Source of the DNA: Candidatus Freyarchaeota archaeon
Lineage (GTDB): Archaea; Asgardarchaeota; Jordiarchaeia; Jordiarchaeales; Jordiarchaeaceae
Direction of reading: 5' to 3'
NCBI GenBank assembly: GCA_030587365.1
Contig: JAUQZE010000003.1
Coordinates: 124,001-188,000 of the forward strand
DNA length: 64,000 nucleotides
Each line of letters starts with the position of its first letter. Position 1 is the stretch's first letter. Made by a program: the position numbers and the translations under genes. The notes beneath the pieces are model-generated. The model did no database searches and was not told the origin of the DNA. It worked only from the letters and a program-made list of their open reading frames with translations. Of the stretch, positions 7,757-16,106 are shown one piece after another.

Positions 7757-8305
7757 TTATTTTGTTTTGTTTTGTTTTAGTGGTAGTTCAATTTTGTACT
7801 CGATGGATTCGGAGATCCATTTGGCTTTGAAGCCGAGTTTTTTTGTTACGTGTATTATTCTCTTGTTTTCTGGGGAGATGTAGGCGTAGAGTGCTTTTAT
7901 GCCCATTTTTCTTGCTACCTTTATGGTGTATTGGAGGAGTTTTGTTCCGATGCCTTTGTTTTGCCATGTGTCTAGTACAACTATTGCGATTTCGGCTTCT
8001 CCTGTTTCTTTGTCGGTGTAGAATCGGGAGTCTGCGATTATTTTCTCTTCTCCGTTTTCTTTGATTGTTGCTATGAGGGCCATTTTGTCTCTGTAGTTTA
8101 TGTCTGTCCACTTTTCTACTATCCATCTGGTGATGGGTTTTCTTATTAGGAAGCGGGCGTAGTTTGTTTCTTTTGAGAGTGCGGTGTACATCTGGTAAAG
8201 TTTGTCCCGGTCTTCGGTTTTCAGTGGTCTTACAAATATTTCTGTTCCGTCTTTGAGCCTTAACACTGTTTCGAACCGCTTGGGGTACTCGCCGCTGTTT
8301 GACAC
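7757..8305 (-). CDS. GNAT-family N-acetyltransferase
   Basis: A 182-residue protein with the full GNAT fold: N-terminal strand 'GTEIFVRPLKTEDRDKL', a central strand 'AEIAIVVLDTWQNKGIGTKL' containing the acetyl-CoA pyrophosphate loop QNKGIG, and the C-terminal 'YAYISPENKRIIHVTKKLGF' with the conserved Asn. It would transfer an acetyl group from acetyl-CoA to an amine. The start is GTG 8305 with GAGGTT nine bases upstream. The length is normal for stand-alone GNATs. It is a single gene and the substrate cannot be inferred. Confidence 0.9.
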   Translation of the reverse strand: MSNSGEYPKRFETVLRLKDGTEIFVRPLKTEDRDKLYQMYTALSKETNYARFLIRKPITRWIVEKWTDINYRDKMALIATIKENGEEKIIADSRFYTDKETGEAEIAIVVLDTWQNKGIGTKLLQYTIKVARKMGIKALYAYISPENKRIIHVTKKLGFKAKWISESIEYKIELPLKQNKTK

Positions 8306-8629
8306 CAGAATAACCTCTGTAAGCGGATTATTCTCGAGGGAAGCTACATTAGTAAAAGATTAAAAACAAATATAAAAGCTAGGATAGCCGATGTGAAGGC
8401 AGGTAAGCCTGAGTAGCTGATTTGTTCAGATTTTCTTTTCTATTCCTCAGCAACCAATCCAATATGGTAAACCGAAAGTTAGAATTCGTCCTTAACAAAT
8501 GGTTTTGTGGCTTGATAATTACTTCAGTTCCGGGTGTCTTTCCTTTTTTATATTTGAACTTATATTCCAAAAACTTATTTTATGAGGATGTGGCATTACA
8601 GTCTAGGAGTTTATTGGAGAGGTTGTGAA
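8306..8629. other. divergent intergenic region
   Basis: It separates the GNAT gene (minus) from the M28-like gene (plus). AT-rich segments (for example TTTATATTTG and CTTATATTCC near 8548-8570) may carry the promoter of the plus-strand gene. No coding frame is supported. Confidence 0.4.
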
Positions 8630-10069
8630 GTGAATAGTGTTTCAGATGTGGTTTCTAACGAGGAAATAGCGGGCTGGATTGAGGAAATATCATCTTTTGG
8701 CATTCGGAGACCGGGAACCCTTGCGGACTCTAAGGCTGAAGAGTACATCGTGAAAAAGTTTGAGGAGTTCGGATTAACCGACGTGGAAAAGCAGCCCTAC
8801 CAGATATCCAAGTGGGACGCACGCGAATGGAAGCTAATAGTGAAAGAAAGTGAAGTGCCCTGTTTCTACACTCCAAACACGGCTTTCACAAGCGAAGACG
8901 GAGTGGAGGGCGAAATGGTTTACCTAGGTGACGGAACAACCAAGGATTTCGAAGCAGTGGAAGTTAAAGGAAAAATTGTTCTGATAAACGTGCACTTCCC
9001 GTCCCTTCCGGTGAGTCTCTTAGAAAGCATGTCATATTTTGTCTGGGACCCGGAGGAAACCCTAAAAGACCTTGCACACCCGACAACTTGGATATACCCC
9101 AACTGGTGGATGGCTTACCGGCTGGCCTGCGTAAACAAAGCCGCGGCAATAGTAGGCATTCTGGCAGACTATCCCACAAATGAGAACAGATTGTACATCC
9201 CATACTTCGGACCCTTAAATCAAGAGATACCCGACTGGTTTCTTTCCCGCCTTGGTTTGCCCGGCCCGATACCGGGGTGGCTTCCCGGGTTGTGGGTTGG
9301 CAGAGTGGACGGAGAAAACCTCGTAAAAACCGTGAGAGAGACTAGGAGACCTATCAGGGCGCATCTAACCTTAACCGGGGGCGTGGAGCCAGCAACAACC
9401 CATAACATCGTCGCGTTGTTACCCGGGCAGATGGAAGATGCAATAGTTGTGCATTCCCATCATGATGGGCCTTGGAACAGTGCAGTGGAGGATGCTTCAG
9501 GAGTAGCTGAGGTCCTGGCGGTGGCGGAGCATTTGGCGAAAATCCCGTTATCAGAGAGGCAGAAAACACTGGTTTTTCTCTCCACAGGAACACATTTCGG
9601 GGGACCAGCGAGAGGGGACACAACATTCATTGAAAGCAATCCTAGTATAGCGTCGAAACTGGAGCTGGATGTGTGCATCGAACATATAGCCAAAGACTTT
9701 GACGCTGAAGAGGGCCGATGGATTGATACCGGAATGCCTGAGCCAAGAGCTGTATTCACTCAGGGAGGAAGCAAGGAGGCGACGCAACAGCTAGTTTACA
9801 CCTTGGCTAGTGAGGCTCAGAAACACGACCTGCAACGCCTCATAATACTGCCTGGAAACACTCCTTTGGGTGTTCCCACGGACGCTATGGGGTTCCATAG
9901 AGCGGGATATCCTATCTACAGCTGCATCTCGGGGCCGGAGTACCTCTTCGACCCCTGCGATACTATGGACAAGGTGGCGGTCGACCAGTTGAATCCCGTT
10001 GCATCCGCCTTCATAGAAACCATCAAAAAAATAGACAAAGCCCCGCCAAGCGAAATAAGAGGGCACTAA
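8630..10069 (+). CDS. M28-like metallopeptidase-fold protein, zinc ligands partly lost
   Basis: A 479-residue protein with the architecture of family M28 aminopeptidases: an N-terminal helix region (GIRRPGTLADSKAEEYIVKK), an inserted PA-like domain (about residues 85-260), then the catalytic core. The core has VVHSHHDGPW (H277/H278, D279) and the bridging-Asp motif EDASG (D288). Where active enzymes have the Gly-Glu-Glu motif, this protein has 'STGTHFGG' (T319-H322), and the C-terminal His motif is replaced by 'YLFDPCDT'. The fold is likely but classical dizinc peptidase chemistry is doubtful. The start is GTG 8630, six bases behind GGAGAGGT; an in-frame ATG at 8582 has no ribosome site. No signal peptide is visible, so it is probably cytoplasmic. 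Confidence 0.75.
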   Translation: MNSVSDVVSNEEIAGWIEEISSFGIRRPGTLADSKAEEYIVKKFEEFGLTDVEKQPYQISKWDAREWKLIVKESEVPCFYTPNTAFTSEDGVEGEMVYLGDGTTKDFEAVEVKGKIVLINVHFPSLPVSLLESMSYFVWDPEETLKDLAHPTTWIYPNWWMAYRLACVNKAAAIVGILADYPTNENRLYIPYFGPLNQEIPDWFLSRLGLPGPIPGWLPGLWVGRVDGENLVKTVRETRRPIRAHLTLTGGVEPATTHNIVALLPGQMEDAIVVHSHHDGPWNSAVEDASGVAEVLAVAEHLAKIPLSERQKTLVFLSTGTHFGGPARGDTTFIESNPSIASKLELDVCIEHIAKDFDAEEGRWIDTGMPEPRAVFTQGGSKEATQQLVYTLASEAQKHDLQRLIILPGNTPLGVPTDAMGFHRAGYPIYSCISGPEYLFDPCDTMDKVAVDQLNPVASAFIETIKKIDKAPPSEIRGH

Positions 10070-10307
10070 AAACGCAAAACGCGTGCAAAGGAGAAGATTA
10101 TGGAACAATCTTAAGCGGAGCATAAGTGGCACGCCACACGCTTCTAACTATAGAGGAGTAGAACCCTTAGCCGTGGGTAGGGAGTATGTAAGACTCAGCT
10201 AACTTTTATAGAACAAAAACTTCTTTTATGCTGGAGGTATTATACGAAGTAACTTGGGATATTTTCTAGTATAAATGTAATTGGTTTTAGATGAAGCTTG
10301 AAGTTCG

Positions 10308-10615
10308 GTGATAATGGATATTATTCGGTCTAAAAATAACGTCCCTATAAGATTATCCGAAGAAAGATGGTTTCACATTACAGAAGAGCATTCAGAGTTG
10401 GCAGGTTATTATTATGAAGTTCTCGAAAGTGTGGAGGAGCCGGATGCGATTTACGAGGGTAGAATGGGAGAATATTTAGCCGTAAAAGAGTTGGAAAAAG
10501 GTAAATACGTCGTAGTGATATATAAAGAAGCAAAGATGATGGGTTTGTTATCACAGCATTTTTGACAAGGAGGAAAAGCCAACTTGAAAGGAGGCGAAGG
10601 ATATGGCCGCAATAG
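10308..10615 (+). pseudogene. PBECR-like toxin nuclease with C-terminal frameshift
   Basis: The frame begins near GTG 10308 / ATG 10314 and reads PIRLSEERWFHITEEHSELA, 'ESVEEPDAIYEGRMGEYLAV' and 'GKYVVVIYKEAK', the layout of the barnase/EndoU/colicin-E5/RelE-like phage nuclease families. It then shifts. The +1 reading MMGLLSQHF stops at 10565, whereas the neighbouring frame gives the family's expected ending, DGFVITAFLT, and continues to a stop at 10615. With the frame restored it overlaps the downstream DUF2283 gene by 13 bases, typical of translationally coupled toxin-antitoxin genes. The break removes the conserved ITA(F/Y) strand. Confidence 0.75.
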
Positions 10616-10839
10616 ATTTGGAAAAGATATTGGCTCTCGTTCCCGGGCTGTTGGAAGTCCCATGCAATAAGATGTGGGTGACTTACGATAGAGATGCGGA
10701 TGCCCTTTATATAAACTTCAAGAAACCCAGCCATGCGGATGATTCTGAACTCACCGACGACGACATCATAATTCGGTACGAGAAAGGAGAGGTGATAGGA
10801 ATCACCGTACTCAACGCAAGTAAGAGGAAAGCAGGATGA
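10603..10839 (+). CDS. DUF2283-family protein, probable antitoxin
   Basis: A 78-residue protein. After a short N-terminal helix it has the DUF2283 core: 'MWVTYDRDADALYINF', then 'DDDIIIRYEKGEVIGITVLN' and an alanine/serine tail. Such proteins commonly sit beside small nucleases (DUF4258-like or PBECR-like) and are regarded as antitoxin-like partners. GGAGGCGAAGGAT precedes the ATG. It overlaps the restored end of the broken nuclease gene at 10308. The frame is intact, so only the partner is damaged. Confidence 0.75.
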   Translation: MAAIDLEKILALVPGLLEVPCNKMWVTYDRDADALYINFKKPSHADDSELTDDDIIIRYEKGEVIGITVLNASKRKAG

Positions 10840-11047
10840 TGTGTCGCTCGCCTTTATTACTTTAGAGGCTTCCACATGAAAAATTAAAGACAACACTACT
10901 TTGTGTCCTCTAAGTAGCAAAGTTATGGAACAACTTTTTATAAGCCTCTTTTTTCTATCCCAGTAGTTCTCCGCTTAGTACTGTTACCGCTTGTCCTGGT
11001 CACCAAAACTTAACATATCTTCACATGGAGACATGGTAGGTTGGTTC
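10840..11047. other. intergenic region with eroded HEPN sequence
   Basis: About 200 bp between the convergent DUF2283 gene and the HEPN remnant. On the minus strand the frame following the HEPN break reads 'LYGELENQPTMSPCEDML' before a stop near 10970, perhaps a little more of the decayed gene. Nothing else is supported. Confidence 0.35.
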
Positions 11048-11206
11048 TCAAGCTCTCCATAAAGGCAGAGCTTTCTCTGCTGCCTGCTGGTAATGGAAGA
11101 GAGCAAGGTAGAATTTTCCCTTCTTTCTCAAATCGTCTGCGTCTTCAAATTCGTCTTTCGCCTGTGTAAACCATCTTAAGGATTCCTCTTTATGCGGCCT
11201 TTTCAT
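11048..11206 (-). pseudogene. truncated HEPN-domain toxin
   Basis: An ATG at 11206, overlapping the end of the MNT gene, opens a frame MKRPHKEESLRWFTQAKDEF... reaching 'GKFYLALFHYQQAAEKAL', the unmistakable first two helices of an HEPN domain. It ends after 52 residues in 'PLWRA'. A shift near AEKAL gives 'CLYGEL...', which looks like the continuing third helix, but the C-terminal half with the RX4-6H catalytic motif is absent. In HEPN/MNT pairs HEPN is the RNase toxin, so it should be inactive here. Confidence 0.8.
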
Positions 11207-11546
11207 AGACGACCTTCCCCGAATTTACTACGTTTTTTAGAAAGCGGCTTAATGGGAGATTTTCTTTAAATTCTTTCTCGTTGTAGACGATGATGTCGGA
11301 GGCGACCCCTCGGTCTACGTTCTCATAAACCAGTTTCATCCATTCTTTTCCGCTTCTGGTGGGTGGCATAAGTACGAACAGATCTAAATCGCTGTGCACA
11401 TCTACTTCGCCTCTGGCAAGCGAGCCGAAAAGTATGATTTTTAGTGCACCGAGGCCTTTTAGCTGACTTACAATTGAATCTAGAGAAGACTCTAATCTCG
11501 CTCTTCTTCTTTCCTTTCTTAACAGTATCTCATCGAGTTTGGGCAT
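11190..11546 (-). CDS. minimal nucleotidyltransferase (MNT), HEPN partner
   Basis: A 118-residue nucleotidyltransferase with the signature 'IILFGSLARGEVDVHSDLDL' (GS motif and DxD) and a third acidic strand 'ASDIIVYNEKEF'. The family AMPylates and silences HEPN toxins. I start at ATG 11546 (MPKLDEILLRKERRR) because GAGGTTG is four bases upstream; an in-frame start at 11636 adds 30 unlikely residues. Its stop codon overlaps the HEPN start, so the two were one operon. The catalytic residues are intact although the HEPN partner is broken. Confidence 0.85.
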   Translation of the reverse strand: MPKLDEILLRKERRRARLESSLDSIVSQLKGLGALKIILFGSLARGEVDVHSDLDLFVLMPPTRSGKEWMKLVYENVDRGVASDIIVYNEKEFKENLPLSRFLKNVVNSGKVVYEKAA

Positions 11547-11704
11547 CGGACAACCTCGTGTGGCGAACAGCGCTCTACTATTATTAGCGTAATCCAAACC
11601 TAAGAACATTATTAAAGTTATGTTTTTGTGGAACAACTCAGTCGCAACAATAGTTTTATATTAGTTACACTTACTTAAATATCCTTTAATGATGGAGGAT
11701 TTTC

Positions 11705-13117
11705 ATGTTTCAAGATCAGGATATTATTTGGATGAGTGCTCTGGAGCTTTCCAGAGCTATTAAGGATGGTAAATTATCGCCGGTTGAGGTTGTCGACGCT
11801 TTTCTTAAGAGAATTCATAGGTTGAACCCTGAACTTAACGCTTTTGTAACTCTTACAGAGGAGAGGGCTAGGAAGGAGGCTGAGTTTGCGGAGAAGGCGG
11901 TGAAGAGCCGTAAGAAGCTGGGGCCGCTTCACGGTGTTCCAGTCGCTATTAAGGATAACATTCCCGTTAAGGGTGTTCGGACAACCTATGGATCCAAGTT
12001 ATACCAACACAATGTTTCTCAGGAGGACTATGTTCTCGTTGAGCGGTTGGTACGAGCGGGAGCAATAATTTTGGGTAAGACTAATCTGCCAGAGTTTGGT
12101 TTGATAGCTATTACGGACAATCCCCTTTTCGGACCAACAAGGAATCCTTGGGATAGCAGTAGAACGCCTGGCGGTTCCAGTGGAGGTTCTGCGGCTGCGG
12201 TGGCTGCGGGCATGTGCCCCATCGCCATAGGCAACGACGGTGGTGGTTCCATCAGAATTCCCTGTAATTTTTGCGGCGTTTTTGGCTTAAAGCCGCATTT
12301 GGGGCGTGTCCCGCGTTATCCAACTCTGCCCGGCTGGGAGAATATGGCTGCCGAGGGCCCCATTACTCGGACGGTTGCAGATGCCGCCCTTGTGATGGAT
12401 GTAATAGCTGGGCCTGACGACAGGGACTATCTCAGTCTGCCTACACCTGGGATAAGCTACCTCAAAAATTTGGAGAAGGACGTTAAGAAGAAGAAATTCG
12501 CTTTTAGCCCCGATTTAGGATATCAGGTGATTGGAAAAGAGGTTGCGGAAATTGTAAGAAACGCGGTTTTCTCCTTTGCGGAGCTGGGATACGATTTAGA
12601 GGAGGTGAAGCTGAACCTTATCGATATGGGACCTGATTTTGTTAGCCAAGTGGTTTCCGAAACGGTTGCAGCTTTTGGAGATCGTATGGAGGAGTGGAAA
12701 AAGGTGGCTTATCCACCGTACCTAGACTTTCTGTGGCTGGCGGACCATCTTAAAGCTACGGACATTGTTAAGATTCAGTACCGGCGTAAAGAATTGTGGG
12801 AGCAAAATAGAAAATTGTTTGAGAAGTATGATTTTCTTATAGCTCCAATAGCAGGGGTTCCCGCATTCGGTATAGATTTGGGCATGGGGCCGTCTGAGAT
12901 TGACGGAAAATCTATAGGACCCACGGGCTGGATGCTCACTATTCCCTTTAACTTCACTCATCAACCCGCAGCAGCGGTCCCATGCGGCTTCACCAAGAAT
13001 AATCTCCCAGTAGGTTTCCAGATTGTAGGCAACCGGTTCGACGAACTGGGTGTACTTCAGGCTTCCAGAGCATTCGAGAAGAAGTATCCCTGGAGGGATA
13101 AAAAGCCTCCAATTTAA
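11705..13117 (+). CDS. amidase-signature family hydrolase
   Basis: A 470-residue amidase with the complete Ser-cisSer-Lys triad in the usual places: 'VPVAIKDNIPVKG' (Lys near residue 83), 'TPGGSSGGSAAAVAAG' (cis-Ser, about 159) and 'GNDGGGSIRIPCNFCG' (nucleophile Ser, about 181). It is related to GatA but lies without gatB or gatC, so general amide hydrolysis is likelier than tRNA amidation. GGAGGATTTTC precedes the ATG, and TTTTATATT (about 11652-11660) may be the promoter. It is divergent from the HEPN/MNT locus. No secretion signal is visible. Confidence 0.9.
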   Translation: MFQDQDIIWMSALELSRAIKDGKLSPVEVVDAFLKRIHRLNPELNAFVTLTEERARKEAEFAEKAVKSRKKLGPLHGVPVAIKDNIPVKGVRTTYGSKLYQHNVSQEDYVLVERLVRAGAIILGKTNLPEFGLIAITDNPLFGPTRNPWDSSRTPGGSSGGSAAAVAAGMCPIAIGNDGGGSIRIPCNFCGVFGLKPHLGRVPRYPTLPGWENMAAEGPITRTVADAALVMDVIAGPDDRDYLSLPTPGISYLKNLEKDVKKKKFAFSPDLGYQVIGKEVAEIVRNAVFSFAELGYDLEEVKLNLIDMGPDFVSQVVSETVAAFGDRMEEWKKVAYPPYLDFLWLADHLKATDIVKIQYRRKELWEQNRKLFEKYDFLIAPIAGVPAFGIDLGMGPSEIDGKSIGPTGWMLTIPFNFTHQPAAAVPCGFTKNNLPVGFQIVGNRFDELGVLQASRAFEKKYPWRDKKPPI

Positions 13118-13243
13118 AGCACCTGAACCGGAAAAGTGTATTTTTTATTTCTTCATTTTTTATTTTTTTGTAGAAATGTTAATAGTTTAGTTTGCAGCTC
13201 AATCGAGTTAGAATCATGTATTTTGTTATTATTGGTGATTAAT

Positions 13244-13918
13244 GTGGCTAGTAAAAAATCTGGTACGCGTAAGGGTGGACGATATACCCTGATTGGTGGA
13301 ATTATTGCAGTTGCGCTTATTAGCTTTGCTGTGGCGTGTATTTTGGGTGCTGTGTTGCTTTATACCAGTTCTCCTCTGAAACCCTATTCCGTCAATTTGT
13401 TCGGTTTTGCGACGTGGATTCCTGGTCCTAATGTGGGGTATAGCTGGACTACTCAGTGGATAAGTGATCTTGGTGTGGGCCCTTCCTCCTTCATATTTAA
13501 CGTGGGTTTGATGATTACCGGCGTTATCTGTTTACCCTTCTTTCCCACGACGCTTAAACCCTTAGGATATACTAGGTCGGCGAAAATTGGCGCGGTGATA
13601 GGGATTGCTGCGGGTGCAGCCTTAATTGGTATAGGTGCCTTTCCAGAGAATGCGGGGTTCTACCATGGACTTTTCTCCATACTCTTTTGGTCACTTGTCG
13701 CCGTGTCGGCTGGAGTTCTGAGTTACTCCATGCGTTCGTCCTCATTCTTCTCAAAGACAATGCAGTATATTGGATACTTCGAATGGGCAGCAGGCTGGAC
13801 TCTTGGAGTCCTCACCGCACTTTACGGCGCTATCCCAGAATGGTTTATGCTCCTCACACTGGTAATCTGGGTTTACGCTCTGGGAATAGAAATGGTGATT
13901 AAAGGAAGAAAAGCCTAG
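13244..13918 (+). CDS. DUF998-type integral membrane protein
   Basis: A protein of about 224 residues with six predicted membrane helices: 'LIGGIIAVALISFAVACILG', 'FIFNVGLMITGVICLPFF', 'IGAVIGIAAGAALIGIGAF', 'LFSILFWSLVAVSAGVLSY', 'GWTLGVLTALYGAIP' and 'FMLLTLVIWVYALGIEMV'. The motif 'WISDLGVGPSSFIFN' is characteristic of the DUF998 family, whose role is unknown. I start at GTG 13244, five bases after GGTGAT. The upstream in-frame extension to 13136 is a low-complexity hydrophobic stretch probably not translated. It follows the amidase by 126 bp. Confidence 0.8.
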   Translation: MASKKSGTRKGGRYTLIGGIIAVALISFAVACILGAVLLYTSSPLKPYSVNLFGFATWIPGPNVGYSWTTQWISDLGVGPSSFIFNVGLMITGVICLPFFPTTLKPLGYTRSAKIGAVIGIAAGAALIGIGAFPENAGFYHGLFSILFWSLVAVSAGVLSYSMRSSSFFSKTMQYIGYFEWAAGWTLGVLTALYGAIPEWFMLLTLVIWVYALGIEMVIKGRKA

Positions 13919-13994
13919 CCCCGTTCTAGTAAGCAGAGACCCGTAAGATCATTTTCTTGATGCGGATAGACTAAACCACGCAGAAAAACTTAAG

Positions 13995-14003
13995 CTTATA
14001 AAT
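13995..14003 (+). promoter_or_regulatory. TATA box of the 14056 gene
   Basis: CTTATAAAT about 55 bp before the ATG; expected transcript start near 14022-14025. Confidence 0.5.
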
Positions 14004-14055
14004 TTCTAACACTACTTTTTTCTATGATAACAATAAAGGGAGTTTTTGGAAAACC

Positions 14056-14610
14056 ATGTTTACCCGTTTCATTTTGGAAGATGGGACGAAAGTCGCCACC
14101 CCCTGGTTAGATGGCGTGTTTGAACGCGCACTTGAATTAGGTTCAAAATGGCTCAAAAAAAACCCTAAACTAGAAACTATTCCTAGTGATGCACTGTTCC
14201 TCCAAGCCCTTGAGAGCGCCGATACCCTGCGAAGCGTGGAAGCGTTCAAGGCTGCCGGATTCGATACCGATACTGCCCTTCACTATGCTCATTCTCATTT
14301 ACCCGAGAGGTTCATGATGATGGGGCTCCTCGGCTACCTAACCTTCTATACGTGGTATTTCAAGTTTGAGTCCCCCGACCCCGCTGACCCGCCCACTGAT
14401 TTCGGCCTCACAGAAGATGCGGCAAAAGAGGAAGATTCCATCAAAACCCGCGTCTCGGAAGAAGAATTGCGCAAAATCATGTATTCCGAACAGCAACTTC
14501 CCGAGGCAATTGGTTCTGAAGCCACCGAACACCTCTTAAAAGCCTGCCTCGCCTATGACCGCTGGGTTCGCTCCCATCTCAAGTCCCCCAAAAAACGCAA
14601 AAAGAAATAA
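14056..14610 (+). CDS. unrecognised soluble protein
   Basis: A 184-residue protein without a family I recognise. It is mostly helical, opens MFTRFILEDGTKVATPWLDG, has a central hydrophobic helix 'ERFMMMGLLGYLTFYTWYF' (about residues 83-101, probably buried rather than membrane-spanning), an acidic Pro/Asp-rich loop, and a very basic tail (KSPKKRKKK). The codon pattern is convincing, and a TATA box lies upstream. It has no operon partner, and there is no basis for a function. Confidence 0.65.
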   Translation: MFTRFILEDGTKVATPWLDGVFERALELGSKWLKKNPKLETIPSDALFLQALESADTLRSVEAFKAAGFDTDTALHYAHSHLPERFMMMGLLGYLTFYTWYFKFESPDPADPPTDFGLTEDAAKEEDSIKTRVSEEELRKIMYSEQQLPEAIGSEATEHLLKACLAYDRWVRSHLKSPKKRKKK

Positions 14611-14873
14611 GAAACCGTTCAAAATATTTTTTTTCCATTTTAATCATGACTGCTTGTTATAGTATGTGAAACAGATGTGGTTTATCCCCTGTTGGCTAGG
14701 TAAGGGAAGATTTTTTCCAATCAATTTAATTTTGGTATGTTTTTATAGTGTATGCTTGAGAAAAGCGTGAAAGATGGAAGTATGGGTTTATAATGGTGTG
14801 ATTATGGGGTTTATTTGATTTTTTGGACTATATGGAAGAGAGTAAGGGCTTCGCTGTGGAGATCTGCGTTTAC

Positions 14874-15179
14874 TTATCTATTAATGTAAATCCAGTAAAC
14901 CCCAACAATAATCAGTAATACTCCTAGGATATATACAGCCAATGCTAAATAGTTGAAGTTGGTAGCTTGACTCAAATAGTTGGTATAAGATTTAAATGCT
15001 TCGTATAGAGCCTCAACACTAATTGTTGAACTCTGGATTGCAGTTAGGTAGCTGTTGGAGATACTGCCTATTGCATTCGTAAACGCTTCTGGAACTTTTG
15101 TTACGTTGATTACTATTCCAGATATAAATGATAGAGCTGACAGGATTAAAGCATATATACCCTTTCTGATAATGTTCAT
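14874..15179 (-). CDS. small two-helix membrane protein
   Basis: A 101-residue protein with a membrane helix at each end: 'GIYALILSALSFISGIVI' (about 6-24) and 'YLALAVYILGVLLIIVGVYW' (about 77-96). They are separated by about 50 polar residues with Asn/Ser, which would form an extracellular loop. No family was recognised. It is transcribed alone, divergent from the PadR operon. Confidence 0.6.
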   Translation of the reverse strand: MNIIRKGIYALILSALSFISGIVINVTKVPEAFTNAIGSISNSYLTAIQSSTISVEALYEAFKSYTNYLSQATNFNYLALAVYILGVLLIIVGVYWIYINR

Positions 15180-15464
15180 TTTCCATACCCTTCAACAATC
15201 AGTATATCCCTAATTTAATTTTCTCTACCGCTTTACATGGGGAATGCAAAGGATTATCGAAAGAATAAATGCTTTACTAAGTACTACTAATCCTTTTCTC
15301 ATTTACCTATCTCTATTCGTTTAGTACTGGATTGTTAGTTAATAAATATATAACTATTATGTCAATGTTAATGCTCTTAGTTCTAATTGGTGGGTGCTGG
15401 AACTTTCGGGTGTGGGGTTCTCAGGCGGCCTTTTTTGGCGGTGTTAATGTGGTGCGGAAGATTT
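15180..15464. other. intergenic region before the PadR operon
   Basis: AT-rich. AATATATAAC (15342-15351) is a possible TATA box, and a 38-codon frame from ATG 15359 ends inside the operator array at 15475. With no ribosome site and no family, I do not call it a gene. Confidence 0.35.
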
Positions 15465-15516
15465 ATATTATATAAGTATAATATTACATTCATATAATAT
15501 CATATTCATGTGATAT
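15465..15516 (+). promoter_or_regulatory. three tandem PadR-type operator dyads
   Basis: Three 20-bp dyads with 6-bp arms and 8-bp spacers start at 15465 (ATATTA-N8-TAATAT), 15481 (ATATTA-N8-TAATAT) and 15497 (ATATCA-N8-TGATAT). They are exactly 16 bp apart, so neighbours overlap by 4 bp. The spacers of the second and third are nearly the same (CATTCATA, TATTCATG). An arm-N8-arm layout is what PadR repressors bind. The array covers the likely TATA box (TTTATATTATATAAG) and the first ATG, so the PadR product probably represses its own operon. Confidence 0.65.
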
Positions 15517-16096
15517 GAGATTCGAGTTGGCGCGAAAAATGTCATTGTCAAGCACCGACATCTGCATCTTAGGCATAGTGAACGAGAAGCCGAGGTACGG
15601 TTATGAAATTGAAAAAATAATTGAACACAGAGGGATACGAAACTGGGTCGACATTGAGTTCTCCTCCGTCTACAACACGCTCAATAGGCTGGAAAGGAAG
15701 GGACTTTTGACAAGTGAAACCATGGTGGATGAGAATAACCGTTCCCGAAAGATTTACAGGATTACCCCAGAAGGTTTAGAGAAACTGAAATCGGAAGTCA
15801 TCAACTGCCTTCAAAACCCGGTGAAACAAAAGTCCACACTCGACTTGGGGCTGGCTAATCTACCCGTGCTCTCAAAATCAGAGATTCTGGCATCACTAAA
15901 CATGTACCTGGAAGAGCTGAGTTCTAAAAAACAGTTCTTTGAGGAGAGAATCAGCTTTTTCATCGGACTGGGTAATGACCTCGCCCTTCTTTTGTTTGAA
16001 CGCCCCTACAGGTTGTTGCTTGCTGAAATGGAATGGCTTCTCGAACTGGTAAAACGAATCGAATTAGACAAGGTTAGGTTAGAAATTTTGGAATAA
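15515..16096 (+). CDS. PadR-family transcriptional regulator
   Basis: A 193-residue regulator. The winged helix spans about residues 10-85: 'STDICILGIVNEKPRYGYEI', 'FSSVYNTLNRLERKGLLTSE' (recognition helix) and 'RKIYRITPEGLEKL' (wing). This is followed by the long C-terminal helices used for dimerisation in the large-PadR subgroup. The first ATG is at 15515; ATG 15539 (MSLSSTD) matches the usual family start and is a good alternative. The gene is followed after one base by the BtrH-like gene, so it probably controls that gene and itself through the dyads at 15465-15516. The effector is unknown. Confidence 0.9.
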   Translation: MRFELARKMSLSSTDICILGIVNEKPRYGYEIEKIIEHRGIRNWVDIEFSSVYNTLNRLERKGLLTSETMVDENNRSRKIYRITPEGLEKLKSEVINCLQNPVKQKSTLDLGLANLPVLSKSEILASLNMYLEELSSKKQFFEERISFFIGLGNDLALLLFERPYRLLLAEMEWLLELVKRIELDKVRLEILE

Positions 16097-16106
16097 GGTG
16101 AGAGTT

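Noticed and set aside
270..11206. Explaining all broken toxins as assembly errors
   Set aside because: Many long genes in the same window have no frameshifts and the breaks cluster in toxin genes, but I cannot exclude it without reads.
15359..15475. 38-codon frame upstream of the PadR gene
   Set aside because: No ribosome site or family, and it ends inside the operator array.
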